DNA from: VRUE01 sp963716735 | GTDB lineage: Bacteria; Actinomycetota; Thermoleophilia; Solirubrobacterales; 70-9 | DNA length: 64,000 nucleotides | Direction: 5' to 3' | Assembly: GCA_963716735.1 (NCBI GenBank) | Contig: OY970321.1 | Coordinates: forward strand, 806,001-870,000 | Shown here: piece after piece, positions 8,995 through 16,977 of the stretch | Numbering within the stretch: position 1 is the first letter of the stretch | How the letters are laid out: each line of letters starts with the position of its first letter | The notes under the pieces: model-generated | What the model saw: only the letters and a program-made list of their open reading frames with translations | What the model was told of the DNA's origin: nothing | The model's database searches: none | Translations under genes and position numbers: made by a program

Positions 8995-9575
8995 TGGTGT
9001 TCGATGACGCGGTCGACGATGCTGTACTCCTTCGCCTCCTCCGCGGTCATGAAGTAGTCGCGATCGGTGTCGTTCGTGACTTTGTCGAAGGGCTGGCCGG
9101 TGTGTTTGGCGATGATCTCGTCGAGGCGACGGCGGGTGTCGATGATCTCTTTGGCGTGGATCTCGATGTCCGCCGCCTGGCCCTGGAAGCCGGCGGAGAC
9201 CTGGTGGATGAGGATCTTCGAGTTGGGCAGCGCCATCCGCTTGCCGGCGGCGCCGCCGGCAAGCAGCAAGGCGCCCATGCTCATCGCGATGCCGACGCAG
9301 ATCGTCTGCACGTCGGGCTTGATGAACTGCATCGTGTCGTAGATCGCCAGACCGGCGTAGACGTCGCCGCCGGGCGAGTTGACGTAGATGCTGATGTCCT
9401 TGTCCGGATCCTCGGACTCGAGGTGCAGCAGCTGGGCGACGATCAGGTTGGCGATTTCCTGATTTACCTGCGTGCCGAGGAAGATGATCCGCTCGTTCAG
9501 CAGGCGCGAGTAGATGTCGAAGGAGCGCTCGCCGCGCGAGGTCTGCTCGACCACCATCGGGACCAAAGGACTCAT
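8991..9575 (-). CDS. clpP: ATP-dependent Clp protease proteolytic subunit ClpP
   Basis: A 194-residue serine protease subunit that assembles into the tetradecameric barrel served by ClpX. The start MSPLVPMVVEQTSRGERSFD matches the family, and I preferred this ATG to a GTG three codons upstream. The oxyanion strand is YVNSPGGDVYAG, the catalytic Ser is at about 99 in CVGIAMSMGALLLAGG, His at about 124 in ILIHQVSAG, and Asp within NDTDRDYFM. The residue before the catalytic Ser is Met where Ala or Ser is more usual, a modest variation. The gene follows tig by 43 bases, and its stop overlaps the peptidase start. Confidence 0.97.
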   Translation of the reverse strand: MSPLVPMVVEQTSRGERSFDIYSRLLNERIIFLGTQVNQEIANLIVAQLLHLESEDPDKDISIYVNSPGGDVYAGLAIYDTMQFIKPDVQTICVGIAMSMGALLLAGGAAGKRMALPNSKILIHQVSAGFQGQAADIEIHAKEIIDTRRRLDEIIAKHTGQPFDKVTNDTDRDYFMTAEEAKEYSIVDRVIEHH

Positions 9576-9618
9576 GCGCGGCACTCTATAGAAGGTGCCC
9601 GGCGGGCTGCGCCGCTCA

Positions 9619-10998
9619 CTAGGAGTCGGGCGTCCAGAGCTCGCCCGCCTCTTTGCGCTCCTTCTCCGGCGTCCAGATCTGCTCGCGCGCCTCGGCCTGC
9701 TCTAGCGGGATCGGCTTGGCTGCCTCGGCGACCAGGTCGATCGCCTTGCGGAAGCGGATGTCGTCGCGGATCATCGCGTCGCGGCCGTTCTCGCGCAGCC
9801 GCTCGAGCAGCTTCTCGGGCGTCGTCCGCTCGTGCTCGGCGGAGTGCTCCAGCGCCTCGACCATCTCCCCCTCGGAGGCCTCGATCCCCTCGGCGTCGGC
9901 GATCGCCGCCAGCACCGCCTCGCGCTTCAGCTCCGCTTCGGCCTCGGGCTTGGACTCGGCGATCACGTCCTCGCGGGTTTTGCCCTGCATCTGCAGGTAG
10001 GCGTCGGGCTGCATGCCGCGTGAGGCGAGTTGGCGTTCGACCCGCTCCCAGCGCTCCGTGGCGCGGGCGGTGGCGAGCTCGTCGGGAAGGTCGAGCTTCG
10101 CCTCGGCAGCCGCGGCGTCGACCGCGGCGACGCGGAAATCCTGCTCTGCACGCTGGCCGACCGCCTCGGCGAGTCGCTTGGCGATGTCGGCGCGCAACTC
10201 GTCCAGCGTGTCGAACTCGGAGGCCTCGGAGGCGAAATCATCGTCGAGCTCGGGCAGGACTTTTTCCCGCACCTCCTTGACCTCGACGGTGAAGACGGCG
10301 TCCTCGCCGGCCAGCTGCTCGGCCTGGTAGTCGTCGGGGAAGGTGACCTCGACGTTGCGCGTCTCACCGCCGCTGACCCCGGCGAGCTGCTCCTCGAAGC
10401 CCTCGATCAGCTGACCGCCGCCGAGCTCGAGCAGGTAGTCGGTCGCCTTGCCGCCCTCGAAGGCCTTGCCGTCGAGCAGGCCCTCGAAGTCGACCAGCAG
10501 CACGTCTCCCTCGGCGGCGACGCGCTCGACCGGCTCCAGCTTGGCGAAGCCTTCGCGAACCCGCTCGATCTCGCGGTCGACGAACTCCTCCGGCGGCTCG
10601 GGCTCGGCCTTGCCGACCTCGAGGCCCTTGTACTCGCCGAGCTCGGCTTTGGGCCGGACGCCGATCTCGAACTTGAAGGCAAGCGGTTCGCCCTCCGCCT
10701 CGGGCGTGGAGACGACCTCGACGCTGGGGTCGCCGACCGGCGCGATGCCGGAGCCGAGCAGCGCCCGTTCGTACCACTCCGGCAGTGCCTCGCGGATCGC
10801 CTCCTCGAGCACGGCGGCAAAGCCGACGCGCTGGATCACCAGCGAGGGCGGCGCCTTGCCCTTGCGGAATCCCGGCATCCGCATCTCCCGCGCCAGACCG
10901 CGGGCGGCGCGGGAGGTGGCGCGATCGACGTCGGCGGCCGGGACCTCGACCTCGACGCTGACGCGCGACCCGGGAAGCTCTGAGACCGTTGGCTGCAT
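9619..10998 (-). CDS. tig: Trigger factor (ribosome-associated chaperone and PPIase)
   Basis: A 459-residue chaperone that binds at the ribosome exit tunnel and has peptidyl-prolyl isomerase activity. The ribosome-docking signature GFRKGKAP is at residues 43-50. The central FKBP-like domain lies at about 155-245 (LVDFEGLLDGKAFEGGKA ... ELGGGQLIEGFEEQLAG), and the long helical C-terminal arms follow. The C-terminus is charged and ends WTPEKERKEAGELWTPDS. The ATG at 10998 is directly followed by the family start (MQPTVSELPGSRVSVEVEV). It precedes clpP, the common bacterial arrangement. Confidence 0.97.
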   Translation of the reverse strand: MQPTVSELPGSRVSVEVEVPAADVDRATSRAARGLAREMRMPGFRKGKAPPSLVIQRVGFAAVLEEAIREALPEWYERALLGSGIAPVGDPSVEVVSTPEAEGEPLAFKFEIGVRPKAELGEYKGLEVGKAEPEPPEEFVDREIERVREGFAKLEPVERVAAEGDVLLVDFEGLLDGKAFEGGKATDYLLELGGGQLIEGFEEQLAGVSGGETRNVEVTFPDDYQAEQLAGEDAVFTVEVKEVREKVLPELDDDFASEASEFDTLDELRADIAKRLAEAVGQRAEQDFRVAAVDAAAAEAKLDLPDELATARATERWERVERQLASRGMQPDAYLQMQGKTREDVIAESKPEAEAELKREAVLAAIADAEGIEASEGEMVEALEHSAEHERTTPEKLLERLRENGRDAMIRDDIRFRKAIDLVAEAAKPIPLEQAEAREQIWTPEKERKEAGELWTPDS

Positions 10999-11011
10999 CG
11001 AGCCGGGGACC

Positions 11012-11125
11012 CTATCGCGGGCGGCGCAGCAGCCCCCTGCGCACCGCCACGCCGAAGTCGATCGCGAAGGCCAGGCCCCGCCCCAGCGGACCAGTTACCA
11101 GCCATGCCTTCGTCCTAGTCGCCAT
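11012..11125 (-). CDS. 37-aa basic small protein, unknown
   Basis: A short frame from ATG (11125) to TAG (11012), reading MATRTKAWLVTGPLGRGLAF and ending in a very basic tail (VRRGLLRRPR). Its start overlaps the last 11 bases of the upstream synthase-like gene, and its stop lies 13 bases before trigger factor, so it fills the gap between two genes almost exactly. The centre (AWLVTGPLGRGLAFAIDFGV) is amphipathic to hydrophobic, consistent with membrane association. The tight packing supports a real gene, but the length limits confidence. Function unknown. Confidence 0.5.
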   Translation of the reverse strand: MATRTKAWLVTGPLGRGLAFAIDFGVAVRRGLLRRPR

Positions 11126-12659
11126 CGGCGTATTCCAGCAGGGATGAGTCGACGAGCCACTCGACCGGGGCTCGGTCATCGGTGTAGACCTCGCCGCCGG
11201 GCAGTCGTACCTCCAGGCGGGAGGTGGAATCGAGCGCCGCGGCCCGCAGCTCCGCCGGCAGCTCGGCGCGGACACGACGCAGGCGAGCGGACGAGAGTGG
11301 CCCCTCCCCCGCCACCAGCAGCGTGTTGGTCGGCTCGATCGGGTCGCGCAGCACTCGGGGGAAGACCGCCGCCATCGTCGCGCCCAGCACTCGCTCCAGC
11401 TCCTCGCTGCCCTCGGGGTGGCCGACGTTGACGATGACGACGCCGCTCGGAGCCAGCCGGTCGCGGGCGAGCTCGAAGAACTCCCGGGTCGCCAGGTAAA
11501 AGGGGATGTAGGGCTGGCGGTAGGCGTCGACCATGATCGCGTCGTAGCCGCCCGGGGAGCGCTCCAGCCAGGGCCTGGCGTCCTCGGCGAAGACCCGCAT
11601 GCGGGGATTGCGCAGATCGAGGAAACGCCGGCCGAGCTCGGTCAGCTCGCCGTCGATCTCGACCGCGTCAACCGCAGTGCGAGGGAAGAAGTGGCCGAAG
11701 GTGCGGGCCACGGTGCCGCCCGCGTTGCCGAGGATCGCGATCCGTCGCGGAGGCCGCGGGCGGCCGGCGAAGGGCAGGTACAGGTTCCCGTCCCAGTAGT
11801 CGCCGGTCAGGTAGCTGCCCGGCTCATACAGCGAGTGGACGGCCTGACCCTCGTTGAGCTCTAGCACCCGCGAACCGTCCGGGCGTTCGACCACACGCGC
11901 ATACTGGTGCGTCGTCTCAGCCTCGTAGAGCACCCTGCCGGTGTCCGCCGCCTTGATCGTCCCGACCGGCGCCAAGACGACCAGGGCGAGGGCAGCGGGG
12001 GCGAGAGCGAAGCGCCAGCCGAGGCCGATGGCGCCAACCAGAGCAAGGGCGAGTGCGAAGACGAGGAAGGTCCGCTGCGTTCCCAGCAGCGGGATCAGCA
12101 GCAGGGCGGCGATCATCGTCCCGAACAGGGAACCGGCGGTCGAGATCGCGTAGAGCCTCCCCACCACCGCACCCGCGCGCTCCGGCTCACCCACCGCGAG
12201 GCGGACGGCCCAGGGCGAGGCGGCGCCGAGCAGCGTGACCGGGACGGCGACCAGGACCAGCACCCCGAACAGGGAACCGGCGAAGCCGCCGATCGAGACG
12301 GTGTCGAAGGCGTCAACCGAGAAGCCGAGGAAGGGACGGGCGGCGAACGGGACCGCGGCGATCAACACCGAGGCGGCAAGGACGAGCAGGCAGAGGCCGC
12401 GCATGTGGGGATGGCGGTCCGCGTAGCGACCGCCGAGCCAGTAGCCAAGCGAGAGGGCGACGAGGACGACGCCGATCGTGTTCGCCCAGACGATCGTCGA
12501 GGCGCCGAAGTAGGGCGCCAGCAGGCGTGCCGCGGCGATCTCCGCGCCGAGGCTGGCGGCGCCGACGACGAATACCAGCGCCGGCAGAAGCCTCGACTCC
12601 GATGCGTTCGGGGACGTGCCTCGAGTTTGAGGCCCATATGGGTACTTAACTCGAGGCAC
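11115..12659 (-). CDS. Fused-type membrane protein with spermidine synthase-like domain
   Basis: A 514-residue protein. Residues about 25-225 contain six or more hydrophobic helices. Residues about 240-490 form a Rossmann methyltransferase-like domain resembling polyamine synthases, with IAILGNAGGTVARTF (nucleotide-binding loop), AVDAVEIDGELTELGRRFL (acidic residue contacting the cosubstrate), FAEDARPWLE and YDAIMVDAY. The glycine-rich loop has N-A-G-G where true SpeE enzymes have G-x-G-x-G, so aminopropyl transfer is not certain. The only usual start is a GTG at 12659, which overlaps the CtaG 3' end and lies inside a hairpin. The conserved part begins near residue 23. Confidence 0.85.
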   Translation of the reverse strand: MPRVKYPYGPQTRGTSPNASESRLLPALVFVVGAASLGAEIAAARLLAPYFGASTIVWANTIGVVLVALSLGYWLGGRYADRHPHMRGLCLLVLAASVLIAAVPFAARPFLGFSVDAFDTVSIGGFAGSLFGVLVLVAVPVTLLGAASPWAVRLAVGEPERAGAVVGRLYAISTAGSLFGTMIAALLLIPLLGTQRTFLVFALALALVGAIGLGWRFALAPAALALVVLAPVGTIKAADTGRVLYEAETTHQYARVVERPDGSRVLELNEGQAVHSLYEPGSYLTGDYWDGNLYLPFAGRPRPPRRIAILGNAGGTVARTFGHFFPRTAVDAVEIDGELTELGRRFLDLRNPRMRVFAEDARPWLERSPGGYDAIMVDAYRQPYIPFYLATREFFELARDRLAPSGVVIVNVGHPEGSEELERVLGATMAAVFPRVLRDPIEPTNTLLVAGEGPLSSARLRRVRAELPAELRAAALDSTSRLEVRLPGGEVYTDDRAPVEWLVDSSLLEYADGD

Positions 12660-12663
12660 GTCC
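12612..12663. terminator. Long perfect hairpin at the CtaG / synthase-like junction
   Basis: A 16-bp perfect inverted repeat (GGACGTGCCTCGAGTT at 12612-12627 and its complement at 12648-12663) with a 20-base loop that itself contains the palindrome CCCATATGGG. It covers the last codons and stop of the CtaG gene and the start of the next gene. It could terminate or attenuate transcription, or mask the downstream GTG start. There is no T-run. Confidence 0.55.
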
Positions 12664-13557
12664 GCGGCTGTCGTTGGCGGTAAGGCGTTCCTCCAGCAGC
12701 GCTCCGTGGCCGGCGGCGACGGCGCGCTGGGCGCGGCGCTCGTCGAGCTCCACGCCGCGCTCGCGGGCGAGGTCGAGGAGGTTCTGCTTTTCGGTCCCTT
12801 CGCGGGCTACCTCGAAGAAGACCCAGGCGAGCACGCCGAGGGCGAGGAAGGTGCCCTCGATCATCATGATCACGCCCGCCGTGCTCTGGTCGGCGATCGG
12901 CGAGATCCCCCAATAGCGCTCGCCGGGCGCGTAGATCGGGTAGAGCACCGACCCCGACCACATCAGCACGTTGCCGAGGGTCGCACCGGTGAAGCGCACG
13001 GCGATCACGTAGGCGACCTTCCAGCCGGCGCTGAACCACTGCGGCTTCGGCAGAGGGCCGAAGATCGGCATCCACATCAGGCAGCCGAAGAAGAGGAAGG
13101 TGGTGTGCTCCAGCGCGTGGACCGGTGCGGCACCGTAGGCGTCCTGGTAGATCGCGGGGATGTGCCAGAAGAAGAGGTTGACCGTCCAGAGCGGGAAGGC
13201 GACGGCGGGATGGGTGAGGACCTGGAGGCGGTTGAAGACGCGGATCGCGAGCAGCGGCTGCAGCAGCGAGCGGGTCAGGCCGAGGACGAGCAGCAGCGAG
13301 GCGACGTCGCCGATCAGCAGGTGCTCGCCCATGTGGGCGAGCACGAGCTCGTCGGAGATGTGGCCGATCGGGCTGAAGAGGGCGATCGAGATCGTCAGCA
13401 GGCCGGCGCCGAAGCAGAGCTGGCGCCAGAGCGGCACCTTGCGGTCGTCCCAGGAGAGGACGAGGACGCGGTGCCAGTAGAGGACGCCCGCAATGGTGAT
13501 CGGAATCACCTCGATCGGCACGAAAGCACCGGTCACGTGGGCGAGGGGGAAGCTCAC
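12646..13557 (-). CDS. ctaG: Cytochrome c oxidase assembly protein, CtaG (caa3) family
   Basis: A 303-residue polytopic membrane protein of the family needed to assemble the copper-containing cytochrome c oxidase, acting in the plasma membrane. About seven hydrophobic segments are visible, starting with FVPIEVIPITIAGVLYWHRV. Conserved His and Met-rich spots suit copper handling: SPIGHISDELVLAHMGEHLL, NLFFWHIPAIYQ and HALEHTTFLFFGCLMW. The C-terminal 60 residues are a charged cytoplasmic tail. The start is GTG at 13557, only 20 bases from the divergent GH15 start, so their promoters must overlap coding DNA or each other. Confidence 0.9.
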   Translation of the reverse strand: MSFPLAHVTGAFVPIEVIPITIAGVLYWHRVLVLSWDDRKVPLWRQLCFGAGLLTISIALFSPIGHISDELVLAHMGEHLLIGDVASLLLVLGLTRSLLQPLLAIRVFNRLQVLTHPAVAFPLWTVNLFFWHIPAIYQDAYGAAPVHALEHTTFLFFGCLMWMPIFGPLPKPQWFSAGWKVAYVIAVRFTGATLGNVLMWSGSVLYPIYAPGERYWGISPIADQSTAGVIMMIEGTFLALGVLAWVFFEVAREGTEKQNLLDLARERGVELDERRAQRAVAAGHGALLEERLTANDSRGRASS

Positions 13558-13577
13558 AGTGGTAGCTTGGCACCTCA

Positions 13578-15470
13578 GTGAGCGCCGGTCCGAACCGCTT
13601 CCCCCCGATCGGCAGCTACGGCTTCCTCTCCGACTGCCACACCAGTGCGCTGGTCTCCTACGACGGCTCGATCGAGTGGCTCTGCCTCCCCCGCTTCGAC
13701 TCGCCCAGCGCCTTCGCCGCTCTGCTCGACCGCGGCGCCGGCCACTTCAAGCTGAAGCCGCGCGGCGTCGTCGTGCCGATCAGCCGCCGCTACGAGCCGG
13801 GCACGCTGGTGATCGAGACGACCTGGGTGACCGACACCGGCTGGGCCGTCGTCCACGACGCGCTGACGATCGGCGACTGGGTCGAGCAGGCGGGCCCGGG
13901 CTCGCGCCCGGTGACCGAGCACGAGTCAGACCACTCGTTGCTGCGCACGATCACCTGCATCGACGGCAAGGTCGAGATGGCGATGGAGTGCATGCCGCGC
14001 TTCGCCTACGGAGCGGAAGCGGCCTCCTGGAGCGGCGGCGAGCTCGGCGAAGCATGCGCTCGGGGCGAGGGGATCGAGCTTCAGCTGACCAGCGACATGG
14101 AGCTGTCGGTCGACGGCGGCACGGTCCGCGGCGGCGTGACGCTGCGTGAGAACGAGACGGCCTTCTGCGCGGTGACCTGGGGGGCCAACGACCTGGGCGG
14201 GCCGCGCAGCGCGCCGGAGGCGCTGGAGCGGCTCGACTCGACCGAAGACTTCTGGCGCAAATGGCTGCGCGACGGCAAGTTCCCAGACCATCCCTGGCGG
14301 GTCCACCTGCAACGCTCGGCACTGGTCCTGAAGGGCCTCACCTACACGCCGACGGGGGCGCTCCTCGCGGCGCCGACGACCTCCCTGCCGGAGACGCCAG
14401 GCGGCGAACGCAACTGGGACTACCGCTTCAGCTGGATCCGCGACTCGACCTTCAGCCTCTGGGCCCTGCACACGCTCGGCTTCGACGAAGAGGCGCGCGC
14501 CTTCATGCGCTTCATCGTCGGCATCTGCCGCAAGGACCCCAAGCTGCAGATCATGTACGGGATCGGTGGCGAGAAGGAGCTGACCGAGAGCACGCTCGAC
14601 CATCTCGACGGCTACGGCGGCGCGCGCCCGGTGCGGATCGGCAACGGCGCCTACGACCAGCGCCAGAATGACGTCTGGGGCGCGCTGCTCGACTCGATCT
14701 ACCTGCACGAAAAAGCCCTGCGCGGCACGGGCACGCCGGCTGATCGCAAACTGATCCGCGAACAGGTCGAAGCCGCGATCGAGGCCTGGCCCAATCCCGA
14801 CCAGGGAATCTGGGAGTCACGCGGCGAGCCCCAGCACTATGTCTCCTCGAAGCTGATGATCTGGGTCGCCGTCGATCGCGGCGCCCGCCTCGCTCGCGGC
14901 GTCGGCTTCGACGAGCTCGCCGGCGAATGGGAGCGGACCGCCAACGAGATCCATGAGGAGATCCTCGAACGCGGCGTCCGCGACGGGGTCTTCCGCCAGC
15001 ACTACGACACCGATGCGCTCGACGCCTCGACCCTGTTGATCCCGCTGCTGCGCTTCCTCCCCCCTGACGATCCACGTGTCCGCGCGACGGTCGACGCGAT
15101 CGCCGCCGATCTGACCGAGCACGGCCTCGTCCAGCGCTACAAAGTCGAGCAAACCGACGACGGACTGAGCGGCGAGGAGGGCACCTTCCTGATCTGCTCC
15201 TTCTGGCTCGTCTCGGCGCTCTCGGAGATCGGCGAGCCGGTGCGTGCGCGGGAACTCTGCGAACGCCTGCTCGAGGCAGCCGGCTGGCTCGACCTCTACG
15301 CCGAGGAGCTGGAGGCGGAAAGCGGTCGCCACCTCGGCAACTTCCCGCAGGCGTTTACCCACCTGGCGCTGATCAACGCGGTCTCCCACGTGATCGCCGA
15401 CGAGCAGCGCGAAGACGGCGGCGTCACCGCCGTCTTCAGCGAGATGGGCGGCGTCCGCGAGGGGGTCTGA
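13578..15470 (+). CDS. Glycoside hydrolase family 15 protein (trehalase/glucoamylase type)
   Basis: A 630-residue enzyme of the bacterial GH15 group, whose members hydrolyse alpha-glucosidic bonds; actinobacterial members include trehalases. The N-terminal beta domain opens with IGSYGFLSDCHTSALVSYDG and LCLPRFDSPSAFAALLD. The (alpha/alpha)6 barrel carries NWDYRFSWIRDSTF at about residue 279 and EEGTFLICSFWLVSALSEIG at about 533, the region of the catalytic acid/base. The end motif GNFPQAFTHLALINA is also characteristic. There is no signal peptide, so it is cytoplasmic. The GTG start at 13578 begins immediately before the conserved domain. Substrate (trehalose or a maltodextrin) cannot be decided here. 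Confidence 0.92.
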   Translation: MSAGPNRFPPIGSYGFLSDCHTSALVSYDGSIEWLCLPRFDSPSAFAALLDRGAGHFKLKPRGVVVPISRRYEPGTLVIETTWVTDTGWAVVHDALTIGDWVEQAGPGSRPVTEHESDHSLLRTITCIDGKVEMAMECMPRFAYGAEAASWSGGELGEACARGEGIELQLTSDMELSVDGGTVRGGVTLRENETAFCAVTWGANDLGGPRSAPEALERLDSTEDFWRKWLRDGKFPDHPWRVHLQRSALVLKGLTYTPTGALLAAPTTSLPETPGGERNWDYRFSWIRDSTFSLWALHTLGFDEEARAFMRFIVGICRKDPKLQIMYGIGGEKELTESTLDHLDGYGGARPVRIGNGAYDQRQNDVWGALLDSIYLHEKALRGTGTPADRKLIREQVEAAIEAWPNPDQGIWESRGEPQHYVSSKLMIWVAVDRGARLARGVGFDELAGEWERTANEIHEEILERGVRDGVFRQHYDTDALDASTLLIPLLRFLPPDDPRVRATVDAIAADLTEHGLVQRYKVEQTDDGLSGEEGTFLICSFWLVSALSEIGEPVRARELCERLLEAAGWLDLYAEELEAESGRHLGNFPQAFTHLALINAVSHVIADEQREDGGVTAVFSEMGGVREGV

Positions 15471-15495
15471 GCGCACGATCGCTTGCGCAGACGAA

Positions 15496-15516
15496 AGGTC
15501 TTCAGACAGAAGACCT
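15496..15516. promoter_or_regulatory. Perfect inverted repeat, candidate operator of the winged-helix regulator
   Basis: AGGTCTTC and GAAGACCT are separated by five bases, centred about 37 bases upstream of the ATG of the winged-helix gene and 26 bases after the GH15 stop. The symmetry and spacing suit a dimeric repressor site for autoregulation. It is followed by CGCTCTTT, so a terminator for GH15 is an alternative. Confidence 0.45.
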
Positions 15517-15542
15517 CGCTCTTTCATATATTCCCTGTTCGA

Positions 15543-15875
15543 ATGGCGGGGGCCAAAGACGGCGGGGAACGCCGGGACAACGAGGAGCACTATCGCCGCG
15601 CCGCGCTGGCGCATCCGCTGCGGCGGAGGATTCTGCGCCTGCTGCTCAATGGGGTCGAAGGGGGAGCGGAGGAGATCGCCGCCGAGCTGGGCGAGGCGCC
15701 CGCCAGGGTCGCTTCCCACCTGCGTGCGCTGATCAAGCGCGACGCGGTGAAGGCAAGGGCAAGGGGACGGTCGGCGGCCTATTACCGCCTCGCGCCCGAG
15801 GTGGAGTGGGCTCGCAAAATGCTCGACGAGTACGACAGGCAGAACGAGGAAGACGATCCAGGGGGGAGAGATTGA
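15543..15875 (+). CDS. ArsR-like winged-helix transcriptional regulator
   Basis: About 110 residues. A winged helix-turn-helix covers residues about 18-80: HYRRAALAHPLRRRILRLLL (first helices), EEIAAELGEAPARVASHLRA (recognition helix), then a wing with ARGRSAAYYRLAPE. The first 15 and last 20 residues are charged linkers. No metal-binding cysteines are present, so it is not a classical metal sensor. The ATG at 15543 was chosen because upstream in-frame residues are unlike the family. A perfect inverted repeat sits just upstream. The next gene starts six bases after its stop, suggesting an operon of two small DNA-binding-type proteins. Confidence 0.82.
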   Translation: MAGAKDGGERRDNEEHYRRAALAHPLRRRILRLLLNGVEGGAEEIAAELGEAPARVASHLRALIKRDAVKARARGRSAAYYRLAPEVEWARKMLDEYDRQNEEDDPGGRD

Positions 15876-15881
15876 GGGCCA

Positions 15882-16172
15882 ATGCCCTTAGTAAGTGAGG
15901 CGGTGGAAGGCATGGACGAAATCCGGGATTCCGACGCGCAGGACGCGACGATCGAAGCCGCCGTGCTGCGGCAGTTGCTGGCCCTCCACCCGATCCAGCT
16001 CACCCTGGCCGAGCTCTCGCGGGAGGTCGCCGGCGACTCCGAGGACTTCGCCCTTACCGATGCGGTCGAGCGCGCGGTGCGGGAGCTCGCCGCCGCCGGA
16101 CTCGTCCACCGCAACGGCGACGTCGTCCTCCCCAGCCGCGCCGCCCTGCGCTGTGAAGAGCTGCTCGACTGA
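15882..16172 (+). CDS. Small winged-helix-like protein of unknown function
   Basis: Ninety-six residues, acidic, with helical segments (IEAAVLRQLLALHPIQLTLA, ELSREVAGDS, DAVERAVRELAAAGLVHRNG) and a final beta-hairpin-like VVLPSRAALRCEELLD. This resembles a winged-helix layout but lacks a basic recognition helix, so DNA binding is uncertain. It could be an adaptor for the preceding regulator, which ends six bases upstream. A second in-frame ATG at 15912 (MDEIRDSDAQ) may be the true start, because the first ten residues look less conserved in character. It converges on the alpha/beta hydrolase with only six bases between stops. Confidence 0.65.
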   Translation: MPLVSEAVEGMDEIRDSDAQDATIEAAVLRQLLALHPIQLTLAELSREVAGDSEDFALTDAVERAVRELAAAGLVHRNGDVVLPSRAALRCEELLD

Positions 16173-16178
16173 GCGGCG

Positions 16179-16976
16179 TCAGGCGGGCGCGGTCTCGTCC
16201 ACCGGCTCGAGGAACTGCTCGACCGCCTCGGTCGTCTCCCGCGGCGACTCCCAGAGCACGTTGTGCCCGTTTGGCACCTCGACTCTGGTCAGCAGGTCCC
16301 CCAGCTCCTCTTCGTAGCGCTGCCGCTGGCGGGTGCCGTCATACAGCGGCTTCTCTGCCGTGACGAGCAGGGTCGGAATCTTGGCGATCGGCGGCGGCAG
16401 CAGCGTCATCTCGCTCCAGGCGGTGACCACGGTGCTGGGGCAGAAGCTGAAGCGGAAACGGCCGTCCGGCCCCTTGCGGACGTCGTCGTCGACGAACGCC
16501 GCGACGACCTCGCGCGGCGAGGCGACGATCGATTCGTTCGAGAGCAGGGCGTTGAGGGCGCCGTCGGTGGTGGCGAAGCTCCAATCGAGGCGTTCGATCT
16601 CGGCGCTGCGCAACGCCCTCTCCGGCGGCACCGCGAGACCGGGATCGAGCAGGGCGAGCCCCTGCGTGCGCTCTCCCGCCTCAGCCACCAGGGCCGCCGC
16701 GACCAGGCCACCGAAGCTGTGCCCAACCCAAGCGACGCGCTCGACCCCCTGCGCGTCGAGGGTCTCGAGCACGTCCTGGACGTGCGTCCCGGTGCTCCAA
16801 GGTGGCTCATGCCCGGACTCGCCATGCCCACGCAGATCGACCGCCAGCACCGAGTGACCGAGAGCCGCGAGGCGCTTTCCCAACTCCTCGAAGACACCGC
16901 CGTGCTGGGCGACGCCGTGGAGGCAGACGACGCGTTCGGGGCTGGCGGCCCCCCAGTGGTGTGTGTTCAGCAGCAT
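16179..16976 (-). CDS. Alpha/beta hydrolase, last gene of the polyketide operon
   Basis: A 265-residue alpha/beta hydrolase. LHGVAQHGG gives the oxyanion turn, GHSFGG (about residue 95) carries the nucleophile Ser, and NGHNVLWESP near the C-terminus the catalytic His. DLRGHGESGHEP is typical of the MhpC/epoxide-hydrolase-like branch. Its ATG lies one base after the stop of the second PKS gene, so it is almost certainly co-translated. Possible roles are a stand-alone editing hydrolase or a post-assembly hydrolase. The nucleophile motif and the LHG motif fit general hydrolases better than classical type II thioesterases. Confidence 0.85.
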   Translation of the reverse strand: MLLNTHHWGAASPERVVCLHGVAQHGGVFEELGKRLAALGHSVLAVDLRGHGESGHEPPWSTGTHVQDVLETLDAQGVERVAWVGHSFGGLVAAALVAEAGERTQGLALLDPGLAVPPERALRSAEIERLDWSFATTDGALNALLSNESIVASPREVVAAFVDDDVRKGPDGRFRFSFCPSTVVTAWSEMTLLPPPIAKIPTLLVTAEKPLYDGTRQRQRYEEELGDLLTRVEVPNGHNVLWESPRETTEAVEQFLEPVDETAPA

Positions 16977-16977
16977 G

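Noticed and set aside
11126..11275. Upstream extension of the 37-aa protein
   Set aside because: It lies inside the synthase-like gene and adds Ser/Pro/Arg-rich residues with no pattern.
16179..16976. Hydrolase called as a type II thioesterase
   Set aside because: The LHG and GHSFGG motifs and lid region fit general alpha/beta hydrolases better; the role is left open.
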